Made by a program: the position numbers and the translations under genes
Part shown: positions 34,619 to 47,425 of the stretch, one piece after another
How positions within the stretch are numbered: position 1 is the first letter of the stretch
How the letters are laid out: the number at the start of each line of letters is the position of its first letter
Notes under the pieces: model-generated
Seen by the model: the letters and a program-made list of their open reading frames with translations, nothing else
Databases searched by the model: none
Told to the model about the DNA's origin: nothing
Assembly (NCBI GenBank): GCA_023362775.1
Contig: JALMGJ010000014.1
Location: 496,001 to 560,000, forward strand
Direction: 5' to 3'
Source: Charina bottae
Lineage: Eukaryota > Chordata > Lepidosauria > Squamata > Charinaidae
Length of the DNA stretch: 64,000 bases

Positions 34619-37340
34619 GTTCTTGTGTTGAACAGATTTCTAAATGCATAAAATGAAAAAGGTATGAGTAAGTCTTTGAGTGTTTTGAATTTTTTTTTAA
34701 TTTGCTCCCTGTAAGCCATAAACTGAGCAGAAAAATAAAGATAAGGTTGATGGAGGTGTGGGGAGGGGGGAGATGGGAGGAAGAGGAGAGGAAATGAAGC
34801 TTTAGTTCTCGGTCCTAATGGGATGACACCGTCAATTATTCCTGTGATTCCATTAAGGATGCAAACTCATTTACTGAAAAGATAAGATGTTTCATTATAA
34901 CAACAAGACCAAGTTTCTGTCAAATAGCTTGAGCAACCATCTAGATTGAAAGCTTTTTGTGGCATGGGCATGATGTTCACCAGCTAAACTGGACAAGTGA
35001 CTAACTCAATTGTTGCCGACCTCTTTTTCTGCTCTAATTTACGTATCTAAGTCTCAATATCACCCGTTCAGCACAGTTTATCTTCAGTCAGTGGTTCACT
35101 GAACTTAAAATCTGAGGTTTTTCTGCTAAGACGTTCTTTCCCTGCTTTTGGATACACTTGCATGGCCAGTGGTGAAGGCAGAATATTTATCTTTTATATT
35201 TTTAAATTGGTGACATATGAACAAGACTGAATGCAGCCTTGGGCCAAAAAATATTGTCCATCCTAAGGTTAGTATTTTAAAGCCACTTTATAGAATAACA
35301 TCTCCCTAAGAGACAACCCAACATGTTTAGAAGGAGGATTGGATTCCTACTCTTTTATAACCTCTTTTTAACCTTGTTTACCACAAAATATCTATTGTTG
35401 TCTTTATAGGAATTAAAGAAAGTTGCCCAGTTGAACTCAGATTGCTCTCTTGTGAGGATCTGGTGGGGATGGTGAAAGAACAGCAAGAGTTTCCCTGGGG
35501 AACATGACTGATGCGGCACCTTGGCCCATTAAAATACCCGCTCTGATTATTGTTGTCATTATAATGGACTTACATTTAGAGGCATGCCATGAAGTGCATA
35601 CTCTTCTAATTTAATTTTTATTACTCAGTTAATCTCCAAGATTTATTTTTTGTTTTGTTTTGTTTTTGGAAAGGGGAGCAACACCAAACATTTCTGTTTC
35701 ATTGTCTTAGTAGACCTCTGCGATTCACAGTGTGCCGGACTAACTAATCATTTATTTGGGTCCTTCAAATTATATTAGAGGGTTCCTAATAATGCATCAG
35801 GGAGAACTGCATTCTACCCTTTTGTAGAATAGGGTAGAAACTGATTTTCATATTATTCAGTGGATGTATGCAGTGGACGAAAAGAAGTGGATGTTTCTTA
35901 ATGGGATAATAGTTTCTTTGCATCTCCGGACTGCTGAGTTTATCCAGCTTGGTACCCACTCTAACTACCATCCCATTAAATTCAACATCAGCTTCATCTG
36001 GAGGCTAGAGAACACAGATCTCAGATCTCTCTGAACAGAACTGAATAAATGTAGGAGATAAAATTTTGGTATGTACCAATAGAGATGATGAGGTCTGGAC
36101 TCCCAATATGATTTTGGACTTGATGCAGGGCAATTCTTCCAAGATTCCCATTTGTGTATTAACAAATGTTGCAGAAGATCAGAGGTGTCCACAAGGTATG
36201 GTAAAAAAAAGTCAAGATGGCATTGCACATTAAAAAATGGGCAGAGCTTCAATTGCTTGCTGCAGTCAGCATCTTGATTTTTCCCCCATACCCTGCAAAC
36301 TTTTAGGATCCTTTTAGCTCATGTTTTAATCTACACATTGAGGCCTAGCTTCCACATTTAGGAAGTGCCATCATGGAAGCCACGGAAGGTCAAACTAGCT
36401 GCATCTTTCCAGAGTATAAGAGAAGAACTTCATTCTTTTTATCTTCCCCTATGCAGCCAACAAAGAAAAGCAACACCCAATAAGTACATAGCGGCTTTGT
36501 TTGCACTATATTCTGACCCAGCAAGAACCTTAGCCTGTTCCTGATGCTGACAAATTTGCTAAGACAAATCTGGTATATTATGAAAATGATGTGTTATCAT
36601 TGCAATTAAGTGGCACAAGGCAAGAGAGGAGAAAGAACTCAGCCCTCTTCGGATAAAAATTATTTTCCCTCTCCTTTCTCTTTCTTTTCCCCTCTTTTAA
36701 TTATTTTCTCCGAAGTATTTAAATCAAATTTGTTTCTCCTGCTGTGAGCCTCATTGGATTCAGGAGGCTTATGAAAAGATGGCAATTTAATAAAACAAGT
36801 TTAAGAAATGAAGGAAGATACAGACACACAGTATACAGGCCTGTTAATTGAAAAGCCCAAAAATGAGAGTGCGGCAAGTTCTTATATTACGAAGGAAAAA
36901 GAGTAAGGTTGTTCTTATAGCTGTAGATATTTATCACCATTTGAATATTCACCGCAGAATCTCTCTTCCTGCTCTTTCATATTAGTCAATTGTAAATACA
37001 ATTTTTGAAATCCAAAACTTATCAGCTTCCCAAAACCTGGAAATCGCAGTGGTTTGGACTAGAAGAAAAATGATTGCATACATTTGAGTTACTGGAGAAA
37101 CCAGAAGTGGCAGCCTAAGATGCATCCCAGGTATTATATTTCAGGCACACAGAAAATGAATGAACGGCCAGTTCAGTACCGAAGGGTTGGGTGACCAGAG
37201 AACCAGGTTTATATGTAGTCCTAGAATCACTGCAAGCACAACTGGTGATGCTGAGTGCCCTACTTTCCCACCCCTTCTCAGATGGAAATTACAAGGAAAC
37301 TCTAGTATGTGTTATAAACAAAGTTTTGTAAAAAAAAAAA
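34619..37340. other. Unclassified non-coding sequence containing one MITE
   Basis: Apart from the MITE at 36182-36296, I recognise no gene or repeat family. Confidence 0.45.
36182..36296 (+). mobile_element. CAAGATGG-type MITE
   Basis: gaggtgtccacaaggtatgg and aaagtcaagatggc on the left; catcttgatttttcccc and ataccctgcaaac on the right form the inverted ends. Non-coding. Confidence 0.5.
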
Positions 37341-37344
37341 AAAA

Positions 37345-37481
37345 GGTAAAGGTTCCCCCCGGCACATTTGTGCAGTCGTGTCCGACTCTAGGGGCCGGTG
37401 CTAATCTCCGTTTCTTAGCCGAAGAGCCAGCGTTGTCCAAAGACGCTTCCACGGTCATGTGGCCGCATGATGCGCGCGGAA
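37345..37481 (-). mobile_element. Sauria-type SINE, 5'-truncated
   Basis: ggtaaaggttcccccc, then gtgcagtcgtgtccgactct and ccgaagagccagcgttg: the minus-strand 3' half of the SINE, following a poly-A run at 37330-37344. Confidence 0.85.
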
Positions 37482-37989
37482 ATTGTGAAAGCACGTGGAA
37501 GGTTGATGGGGGTCAATTAACATTTTGGGGTCTCTGTAGAGCTCCACGCCAGTCCTTAGTCCTGAGGGTGAGTAGCAAGGAGACAGTGTTACCCAGGATT
37601 GAATGGTCAGCTGCCAGCAAGAGCAGCCTTGACTTGTCTCTATCAGCTGTGTGTTGTTAGTGGCTTTGCACTGTGTGTCTGTGACGTTCCACCCCCCACC
37701 CACCCCGCCCTTTGTCTCTCTCATCTCCTCTGTCCAGAGAAGGATATACATACTTGTAGTATTCCTGTTCCCCTCCTGTACTGAGCATACTCCCCCACCT
37801 TGCGAATCTCCAACCAAATATCAGTGCTCTTGTTGACGCTCATCAGATGCATCCTTCCCATTAATGATATCAACAGTTTCAGTAAAAAGTTATGTTAAAT
37901 CTTGTATTTTCATATTTTAAATATTACCTATTTTTAATGAAGTCATTATTCTGTTATCTGTTGTTATTATTCATAGTACTATTAAAGTA

Positions 37990-38324
37990 AAAAAGGTAAA
38001 GGTTCTCCCCGCACATTTGTGCAGTCATGTCCGACTCTAGGGGCCGGTGCTCATCTCCGTTTGTTAGCCGAAGAGCCAGTGTTGTCCGGAGACGCTTCCG
38101 CGGTTATGTGGCCGGCATGATGCACGTGGAACGCTGTTACCTACCCACCGAAGTGGTACCGATTCATCTACTTGCATTTGCATGCTTTCGAATTGCTAGG
38201 TTGGCAAGAGCTGAGGCGAGTGCGGGATCTCACTCCGTCACACGGGGCTAGGGATTCGAACCGCAGAACTTGCGATCTTCCGATCGACAAGCCTGGCGTC
38301 TTACCCGCTGAGCCAACATGCCCC
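37990..38324 (-). mobile_element. Sauria-type SINE, near full length
   Basis: The minus strand begins ggggcatgttggctcagcgg and includes an A box (TTGGCTCAGCGGG) and a B box (GGTTCGAATCC). It continues through the body shared with 58019 and ends in the BovB-like tail and an ACCTTT motif (plus strand aaaggtaaagg). It is a retroposed RNA polymerase III unit, not a tRNA gene. Confidence 0.9.
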
Positions 38325-38685
38325 TTTTTGTAGTTTTTGTAGTTCTTTCCAAAATGATGAGAAAAAAACAAAAACCCCAGGGCTGCTCAGTGCTTTCCAA
38401 AAAAGGCTTCAGCAAACACCGCCCCTCTCTGCAACCCTTCAAAGCATCTTCTCCTGAGATCACACCGCTGCCTTTCAACGTGTTGCGAGATATGCTCCAT
38501 TTGTGACTCCAGACTCTAAAGCACCTTTTTGGAACTGACTCCAAACCATTGCAAAGCTCTTGGAAAAACACAACCCATCTCCCCCCAAGAAAAAACAGAA
38601 ATTCTGCACTTCACGTAGCCCTGCCCACTTTGCCCTCCTGCCTTGACACCTTCAGCTTCCTGAAACAGAGCAGCCCCCGACACCT

Positions 38686-38831
38686 GGGCATCCACAGAGG
38701 GGTCAAAAAAGTCAAGATGGCAGTCATGACTGTGCGATGAAAGCCCCACCCCTTTTTTACGTGCAGCCCCTATTTTCATCACACGGCCATGGCTACCATC
38801 TTGACTTTTTTGAGTCCCTTGAGGATACCCC
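38686..38831 (+). mobile_element. CAAGATGG-type MITE, complete copy
   Basis: The left end gggcatccacagaggggtc runs into aaaaaagtcaagatggc. The right end catcttgacttttttgagtc runs into ccttgaggatacccc. The inverted ends are about 40 bp and the element 146 bp, with no coding capacity. Confidence 0.6.
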
Positions 38832-41800
38832 ACAAAAGATGCTTATTCCTAGATTCCTAGATTTCTGCATTTTCCAATTCTGTAATTCCAGGAAGCGATG
38901 TGAAAGCAAACTGCTTAGTTGCTTAAGATGTTATCAGGGAGAAAACAGGAAAGGGGAAAGATCTCTCGTCTCCTTCCCTATTTAGAGTGACAGAAATAAA
39001 AATAGCCTCATTTTGCCTGAGGATACATATGCAGTTTATGTAAAAACACAGGTGTGCGCAAGACAAGAAATGCTGTTTCCACGGATAGCTTAATAGTGTC
39101 ACTCTCAAAACGAAGACTATATTAATGGGAATGGATGTCACCCTTTGATGGCCTTTTCCCCTTTACGGGATGGGGGTGGGTGGGAAATCTTGGATTTGTA
39201 ATTGTGGTTCCCAAATACAGAGCCGTAGTGATTTTGTGCCCGTTGCAAAGAATTGCTGTCTCATACAATAATATTTCGTTTGCAACAGCAATCCATGCTT
39301 TTTGTACATTGGGAGAGAGGTGGGGACCTTTTATTGTCTTGCTACTTGTCGGTGATGGGGGGGAGGGGGATTCAAAAATAAGCACCCACTCCAACTTCTA
39401 ACCGTGGGTCTGTAGCTGGGGTCATTGCTCACCCCTTAGTCAATCAAATCCTTTTTATGATGGTCCTGATCACAGATGTTCTTGGGATCCTCTCAAGATG
39501 TTCTAGAGAGATCCCAACTTCTGATATGTAGTCTGTTGCATCTGGTGGTTGCTAGATTTTGAACACCAGGAATAGGATATACATCAGTCCTGCTTGGGTA
39601 CTCCGGAGTTATTCCTCCCTCACCCCCTGTTCATCTAAATCAGCATTTCTCAGCCTCAGCAACTTTAAGATGTGTAGACTTCAACTCCCAGAATTCCCCA
39701 GCCAGGGAATTCTGGGAGTTGAAGTCCACACATCTTAAAGTTGCTGAGGTTGAGAAACGCTGATCTAGAGCAACCTTCAACATCCAGGTGCATTTCACTA
39801 CAACTCCCAGAATTGGGAAGGATCACAGTATCAACTGCACCTGCCTCAGAATGGCAAAGTTCACTGTCTTCATTTCATCAGGCTACAGGAAAGAAGAGTG
39901 AAGCTAGTCCATCCTCAGCTCTTCTAAGCAGCTCCTTCATCAAGCTTTTTCCTCCATCCAGTCTTCCTACTGGGGCTTCTAGATCAGGCTGGAGAAGAAG
40001 GAGAAGAAGCAACTTCCTTACAAGGGCTCAACTAAGAGAGGGGCCGTTTCTACCTCCTTGAGCTGTTTTCCATTTCAGCTGGTCATCATAAGTACTAATG
40101 ATTGGCTACAGTGTCTTCCTTTCTAAACCTTTTCCCTGCGTACCATTTCTTCTAGGTTACAGCCTGAATTCCAGTTGCTGTGGAGCAGAAGCAGCCCTGT
40201 CGTTGGGCCCAGTTTGTCGACTCCTTGAGAGCATCTGGTTGATTAGAAACAGCATGTTTGATTGACTAGATGCACTTTTTGGTATGATCCTGTAAACTTC
40301 TCCTGGCCTTCTATGTTCCTTGATAGAATCCTACTCCATCTGGCAGCTGATGGAATAATCCATGGTAGTTTTGTTCTGTTTCACTAGTCGAAGACCAGGA
40401 GTTTGTTTTTTCCCCCTCTACTCGTTGTCAAAAAAACAGCAGCTGAAGCTGAGTTCACTCTTTCTGATAATCTCAAAGAAGCAAGCAGGATTTCAAATGG
40501 GTGAAGGAGGGGGTCATTCAATACAGAGTTAAAATAAAAAAATATTTGTGACACCACAAAGATTAATACATTGCTTTTGACATCAAGGATCAATCTGTTT
40601 CCTTTTAAGTTCTGTCAAAAATAAATTCCCCATTATATTAAAATGTCTGTTAGCAGCTGCATCCCCAGCAGTTAGTGGAAGTTTAGAGAAAAAGAGCAAT
40701 TTAGTTTTTTTTAATGTGACCATGTGTACATTAAGCAAATACAGGAGTTTTATCAAAACTGAAAGACCTAGGAATTGAGTGAGTGCTTCTTAATATTGGC
40801 ATAATTATAGAAAAAGGCATAAAACAGCTTTTAATTTAAAAATAAGAGCCTAAAATAAAGCAGTTGTCATCTATATATCTCTGAATCCAGATTAATGGGA
40901 ATTCTGTGGTCATGCATTTTTCATTTTTTAAAATTTTTGCCTGGAGGGGAGGGAATTCTCTTACCTAAAACAATTGTTCAAGTTGCCAAAAACTGAAAAT
41001 GTAATTGGTGTGTAAGACTCCCAGCTGACAAATGTACCTGAATACACTCATCCAACCATTCTTTTGTGAAGGCCTAAATTACAACAGTGGCATTGCAATG
41101 AAAATGAAATCCCCGGTTCTTAGCCAGAAAAGGAATCATTGCCTCTATCCTGGCATTTTAATGAACTGCCTTAATGCCTTGGAGGGTGCTCAGCTCACCT
41201 GAAGTCTGGACACAGACGCTTTCAGATACCTGATTTCCAAAGAGCTGGGAACAAGTGTTCTGGAGATAGGAACAACCAAATACGATGGGGGAAACCTGCG
41301 TGAAGAGACGCTTACAGTGACCGTTCTTCTGCATGGAAAGCACAAAGAACATTTCTGAAATTTCTGCAGTACATTAGTCCAGTATTATGATACTTTGAAA
41401 GTTTCAGTGGATCCCAGTCAACATCCCAATAAGCCATCTAGAGTCACTGGGAGTCAGGAAGCCTCTAAATTTAGATAGACAGACAGACAGATGTGGCAAG
41501 CTAGAGGTCTACAACAATTGATTTATGTATTCAACCCAGCTTATCAGAACAACATGTTCCCTTGGGATAAGCATTTATCATCTCTGCTGTATCTGAGAGC
41601 AAGGAAGATATTATCAATGTGCATCTCTCTTCTAAAGAAGGCCACGGTATGATGGGCTTATGCATCAGATGCTGCAAAGGGCCTGAGAAGAGTGCCTGGG
41701 TTTCTTCTTAGCTCCCAAGGTCAGAGTTCTCTGCATGATTTACAAAATTTCAACTATGCTTCTTCATCATCACACATTTTTGTTCCAACATCTCTTTTCC

Positions 41801-43279
41801 TTCTTTGTTAGAAGGGAACTGCAACCTTCTTTTCATACCATCCTTTGCTCATTCTGCAGAATCCCCATGGCTGCTCAGATGCATCCATCAAACTTAGAGG
41901 AAGCTCTTTAAGCCGGTTGGTTTGGCAAAGGAAGGGCCCGTGAGATGGATAAGAGATCCACAGAGCACCAAAGTTCATGGTACAGTTCTGAGCAAGACCC
42001 TTCCCTTTCGCCTTTGTCTCTCCAGGATGCTGATGGCATACAAAGTCCATGAAATCCATTCCAATGAAGATGTGTTTGTTTGAAGCATGTAGAAAATAGC
42101 TTATCACATAACATCAAAATGTCTGTATGCCACTTCTTAAGATAAAACATCCAGAAGCAGCTTACAGTTGTTGGGAAAGCAGCATTACAAAATTGAAAAA
42201 GCAAAAGACAGATGTTGGGGGGGGGGGATTGTGGCCCAGGAAGGCCAACAGCAGAAAGGAGGGTTTAAAGGATGCTGAACCCGTGACAGCACTAGGACTT
42301 GGCAGATCCACAAAGGCAGGCATGTCCCCACAGAGGAAGTGTCCATAGTCCACAACACGGAGAGCAAAATTCTCCTGCATAATCAGTCTTGAAAGCTGCA
42401 AATCCTTGCTCTCAATTTTTGTTTCAAAAGCAATTTCATGTCCATCACACTGAATGGCCACACTGGCACTGTAAAACCACACTATGACAATCAGATGTAC
42501 CCATGATTGTGAACAGGGAGGTGCTCTGCAGCTTAAACCCATCAGATAACTCTATCGTGGTCCTTCACGCTGCTCCTGGTGGAACATGTTTATGGCCTAA
42601 TATATTATTGACAAGTCTGACTTTTATCAAAGTCTTCAGGCTGTAAGTGCTCATAAATGTGTGTCTACCGCTCTTTATTATCCATTAACTCATTAAAACA
42701 ATTGTCTTAATTTAATTGTTAAAGTGATGAATAGGGCAAAGAATGGAAATTCATATTTGATGTGCAGCTGAAAAAAAAACAACCTTCTGCTGATCTGGCA
42801 GAGTTTCAAAGTATGGAAATGCTAAAAATGCTAAATAAGAAGGGCAGAGCCAAAAAATAAGTATTGCCTATAGTTGTTCAGGTGTTAAATAAAGGTAACT
42901 TACAGGACAAATGAATCTCTGGCAGGACTAGTAAGTTCTATGAGTAAGTAAATCTCAGATCTGCCCCAAAGCCCCACCTCGTATTCTCTGGGTCATGTTT
43001 GAAGTACAACCTTGGGGAGGACAGGAGATTAGGGAAGGCTGAGTTCTTCCGAGAGTTTGTTCTCTTCCTAAAATGACCACAGGAGTTAGAAGATGGAGCA
43101 ACAACCTTTGCTTTCTTAAATAGCTTGGAAGCAAGGGGGAAGCAACTCAAGGTACCATAAAAATATTGAAAAATAAGAAAAAGTGGGTGTGCTCCAGGAA
43201 GGGAGTCACTGTAGAGATTGAGGGGGCTTTTGTACAGACTCAGGATACTCCTTAGTCTTCTTTTGTTTTTTCCCCTACC
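38832..43279. other. Mostly unclassified non-coding sequence
   Basis: Apart from the hAT hairpin at 39641-39762, no gene or repeat family is recognised. A short (GACA)n lies near 41476-41490 and a G-run near 42216-42227. Confidence 0.45.
39641..39762. mobile_element. hAT-type hairpin MITE, 122 bp
   Basis: The termini CAGCATTTCTCAGCC and GGTTGAGAAACGCTG and the arms match the copy at 30349 with a few differences. Flanks are atctaaat and atctagag (6 of 8 identical). Confidence 0.8.
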
Positions 43280-43287
43280 ATCTACTT

Positions 43288-43423
43288 CAGTGTTTCTCAA
43301 CCTTGGCAACTTTAAGCTGTGTGGCCTTCGACTCCCAGAATTCTCCCGCCAGCGCATGCTGGCCTAGGAATTCTGGGAGTTGAAGTCCACACAGCTTAAA
43401 GTTGCCAAGGTTGAGAAACACTG
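43288..43423. mobile_element. hAT-type hairpin MITE, 136 bp
   Basis: The termini CAGTGTTTCTCAACC and GGTTGAGAAACACTG are exact inverted repeats. Flanks are atctactt and gtctactt (7 of 8 identical). The arms differ from each other slightly in the centre. Confidence 0.85.
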
Positions 43424-43431
43424 GTCTACTT

Positions 43432-44773
43432 CCTTAGAGACAACTGTCTGATCAGCAACGGGGGACAGGCAGAAAACATTTCATTTACATCTGTTGAAAA
43501 ATCAAAGCACACATTCAAAAATAAAAATATATCAATATAACACATAATTGAAATGAAAATATCTACAGCCCTGCATTTTGGAGGGGGAAGGTGTTGCCCG
43601 CCCTGCAGCACTGGACATGTCTCCAGTGATCCAGTTCTGGTAAAACCATTGCAATCCAAGGGAAGCCTTTTTCCTGCTTCCCTTAAAACCTGTTCCAGTC
43701 CCACCTATAGCTTATTCCTTGTTTTTAATATCGTGCTTTATCGAAAACCATTTTTTACTTTAATGATTTTGAGATAGACACCACCATCCCTTTTCTTATA
43801 CCTCCCACTATACATAAAATGCTAAACCATAAAACCCCAGTTAAATCAATGCAAACAGTTTGGGGTGTTTCCAGTTTTTGTTCTCTCTCTCTTATTTTCA
43901 GAGGAAGCCTTTCTACAATGCCCCCCTGGCCAATCATTTTAGCCTAAGAAGATTTCAGTTAGGGAGGCTCAGAACATACCCTTGCCCCATAATTCAATTA
44001 GGACATCAAAACATACTTTGCATTTTTATACCAGGCTGAAGTTTTTATTCCATTGTTTATGTGCTCATGAGAGCTTTATAGTCATTCACTGTATACAACC
44101 TTTTTTTACTAAGCAAAATTCTTTATAATCCTTATTTTATTCTCTTTCATGAGAAGTCAACAGGCTCCGTAATTATTCACGCATGATAAAACCTACAAAA
44201 AACAGCTGTAGGAATGAGATGGTGTCATGGGGAACAGTATCTCCAGCCAGAAAACTGCAATGCAGCTGGTAGAATTGAAGCTCAGAGAAGGTAGATATCC
44301 TCAAGAAACCACAACCTTCACAAGCAAAAGGAGACACCTGAGCAAGTTTCAAACAGAGATGCGGGTTCAAGCCTATGACATGCACTATTTATTTTTGAGG
44401 AAGGCATTTGAAGTTCATCATGTTGATAGAAATTACCTTTTCTGTTCCACCACTGTATTGTGGTTTCAAAGCTGAGCATCTGCTTCAGCAGCAGAAGGCT
44501 GGAATCTGCAAGAAAAGCTAGGAAAAAATTCTGCTTCAACATCAAAGGGACTCATCAGTGTTGACAATACAAGGCCTAGATAGCCATCCTTCAAGTCCCC
44601 CTCTCTCATTCCTGATGTCTGGAGCCATAGGCACATTCCATCTTATCAAAGGCCGTTTATCAGTTTCAATGCCTATAGTTTCTGCCAGCCCCTTGCCTTG
44701 AAAAATGGGTAAGATATAAGAGCAGAGGAAGGCGGGGAGAGTGCCACAATCAGACAGTCCTGAGGTCTCCAAG
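43432..44773. other. Unclassified non-coding sequence
   Basis: No gene or repeat family is recognised. Confidence 0.4.
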
Positions 44774-44870
44774 AGATGGGAAGATGTATTGTCGAAGGCT
44801 TTCACGGCCGGAGTTCAATGGCTGTTGTGGGTCTTCCGGGCTGTGTGGCCGTGTTCTGGAAGTTGTGGTT

Positions 44871-44911
44871 CCTAACGCTTCGCCAGCATCTGTGGCCAGC
44901 ATCTTCAGAGG
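44871..44911 (-). ncRNA. Hammerhead-like motif, left arm (PLE-C), altered core
   Basis: It mirrors the right-arm motif, but the GAAA box reads GAAG, which should weaken or abolish cleavage. Confidence 0.45.
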
Positions 44912-44968
44912 GCAGGAGCACAGATAGAAGCAAAATCTCTGTGATTTTGCTTCTATCTGTGCTCCTGC

Positions 44969-45009
44969 CCTCTGAAGATGCTGGCCACAGATGCTGGCGA
45001 AACGTTAGG
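44969..45009 (+). ncRNA. Hammerhead-ribozyme-like motif, right arm (PLE-C)
   Basis: CCT (44969-44971) and AGG (45007-45009) form stem I directly next to the core. CTGAAGA is at 44972-44978. A GCTGGC/GCTGGC stem II with two G-U pairs follows, then GAAA at 44999-45002 and CGTT with predicted cleavage before AGG. Activity is inferred. Confidence 0.55.
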
Positions 45010-45074
45010 AACCACAACTTCCAGAACACGGCCACACAGCCCGTAAGACCCACAACAGCCATAGATGGGAAGAT

Positions 45075-47045
45075 CCTCAACACAGAAGAATTCTGCTGAG
45101 TACATTGCTAAGCTGGAAGCCACTAGCAGCTTTCCCTCAAGACCAAATGGAAGATGCCCAATAGATAATAAGTGTGGAAGCTGGATTCACTGGGAGAGGA
45201 GGAGGGGGTGGAAAGTGGGAATGGTCAACTATCAGCCCACATAACTGTTCCCACAACAGGAGATTCTGTATGGCATTTTCTCAGAATGAAAGCCTTTTAG
45301 TATAAAACTGGGATATTTTTTTTCCTGAAATTTCACACTCCGAGATGATAACGCTTATTTTCTCCTTAACAGATGTCAGTTATGAAATCCCAAAATCTCT
45401 CAATTTTCAGAAATAAAACGTCTTCACCTACCCACCAACCCACACTAAATTTGAAACCAAAAGTCCTCTTAGGTCAGATATTTATATTGACTATTTTAAT
45501 TGTCCCAAATTATCAGGTGAAGATCCGAGATGAAGGTAAGTCACAGGCTGGACAAACCTCTATTTAGAATGTAATTCTCTGCCCATCTTTTCTATGTTGG
45601 CTCTGATATCCGCGAATCGGAATCAGGGGAGCGCGTCTGGTTTAACGATCTCTGTTTCCTTCCAGCTTGCACTGGGCTAATGCTAGAATAAGGATTTGTC
45701 AGCGAAGAGTGACAGCCAAAGGCACCTTAAATGAGAGCTGAGACCTCTGGCTGTCCTGCTCACACAGCCCACAAGGTTTATTTAGATCAGGAAGCCCCTT
45801 GGCGAGGCAGCCTAAGCCGGTAGTGAGCAGGAAGTTATTAATGGTGAAGAGTTTCCATGAACAACTGACAACAATAATAAAACGTGTTCCAAAGGGCTTA
45901 ATAAAACGTCTCTGCTTCTCTTGCTACTGCAGGGAAAGATGAAATGCACAAAAGACTTGCCGGCCCCATCTCTGCCAGCAAGCCAAGCTCCTCTCGTGAA
46001 TCATTCTCCTGGCAGGGGGAACAGCTATAAGCTACTGATGATATAAGTGTGTTTGTGTGTGTTTGTGTGTGTGTGTGTGTGTGTAAGACATATGTCTCAT
46101 TCATTTTATTATTAATTAGTTATTATTAATTATTAATTAATTTAAACATATAATTACATAATTACAATATTAAGTTAACAGATAGTGCTGGTGTGTAGCA
46201 GTAGTTTTGCATTAAGAAGGCTCCAGGTCCCGGCCCTTCCCAGGACAACTGGAGAAACCCCCATATGAAATCCTAAGTTCCTTCTGTACATGGGAGTGGG
46301 AAAATAGAGCTCCTTGGATATTTCCTGTCTTAAAATCTGGCCAGAAGAAAGGTAGGAAAAAAGAAAACCACATATGTGAAAAACATCAAGCATGATGTCA
46401 AATTCTAATATTCAGCTGAATCATATATTGGAGATTAACCTGTCAGGGGGCCAGATTTTGGTCCATGAAATCCAAGCTAAAATCTCTCCACAACTTATAA
46501 CGAGTAGCATTTTGAAAAGATCACTTTAACTCACAGAGGAGAAATGCAGGGCTGTTTTTCAACTATCTAAATATCCATCATGGAAAAAGAGCAGAATTAG
46601 ATTTTGCCCTTCACAATACCCAGGGTTTAACTCACCGCTGCAAGATCACATAAGCCCTACGGTGCCCTGAAAGACTTCTCAACTCCATATCTGGCAACTG
46701 CAAATGTTGCAGAGGGAAGGGCTTGATGGCAGCCATCTTGAATACAGTACAATCAGGTGTTTGGCTCACCAACATGGCAGAAGAAGTGGAATGTCTTCCT
46801 AAATCAAGCTACTTTAAAAGAACGAGGATGTGCCTGCTCACTGTAATTGAGGAAAGTCCAGTGAATTATCACAACATATGAAGCGATAAACGTGGTTCAC
46901 ACAAGGCAGTAAAGCATTACCAAGCCACATTATGGCTTAGCAGTTTGCTTAATCCCTGCCAGAAGAGAGGCCCTTTTGCCATGGAATCCAGATCAGATTA
47001 ATATGTGATGAGTCGATGCTACTGAAATACTGTATATGCTTGCTA
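45075..47045. other. Unclassified non-coding sequence
   Basis: A (GT)n-rich microsatellite lies at 46047-46084 and an ATTA-rich stretch at 46107-46142. No gene is recognised. Confidence 0.45.
46047..46084. repeat. (GT)n-rich microsatellite
   Basis: GT dinucleotides interrupted twice by GTTT. Confidence 0.9.
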
Positions 47046-47049
47046 GAGC

Positions 47050-47383
47050 CAGATCATCATGCACGGATGCGCCCGCCCTATGGAATATCTTGCCCCCGGA
47101 GGTGAGACTGGCCCCCTCCCTCCTGACCTTTCGGAAGGCCCTTAAGACCTGGCTCTGCCACCTGGCCTGGGACAACAGAGGCGGGAGTGCCTCCTGGGGT
47201 TGGCTAGCCCTGTAGCAACACTATGCTACGTTCCCTACGTCCCCCATCTTGTATTTTATCTATTTATATTGTATTTTTTAGAATTTTATTGTATTGTTTT
47301 TAACTTTGATTGTTGTAACCCGCCCAGAGTCCCTTGTATGGGAGATGGGCGGGGAATAAATTGAATAAATAATAATAATAATA

Positions 47384-47419
<36 letters not shown>

Positions 47420-47425
47420 CATGCT
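47050..47425 (+). mobile_element. L2/CR1-like LINE 3' end with (AAT)n tail
   Basis: The decayed frame reads LWNILPPEV-like residues (ccctatggaatatcttgccc, ggaggtgagactggcccc) and LLTFRKALKTWLCHLAWDN, the end of ORF2 in this group. Then come taacccgcccagagtccc, gagatgggcggggaataaat and a long AAT tail (47368-47419). It is the best preserved copy of the terminus seen at 3600, 22060, 27930 and 29100. Confidence 0.7.

Larger units (their letters stand above)
44786..45062. mobile_element. PLE family C inverted terminal-repeat dimer with 12-bp target-site duplication
   Basis: Two 120-bp arms (44818-44937 and 44943-45062) are reverse complements with about two mismatches and a 5-nt loop. The left arm has a further 32-nt extension (44786-44817). 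Exact agatgggaagat repeats flank it at 44774-44785 and 45063-45074. Each arm carries a hammerhead-like motif of a third PLE family. The long mirrored open frames on both strands here follow from the palindrome and are not genes. Confidence 0.9.

Noticed and set aside
44776..45099. Matching open frames on both strands, about 90-107 codons
   Set aside because: They mirror each other because the locus is a 120-bp-arm inverted PLE terminal repeat.
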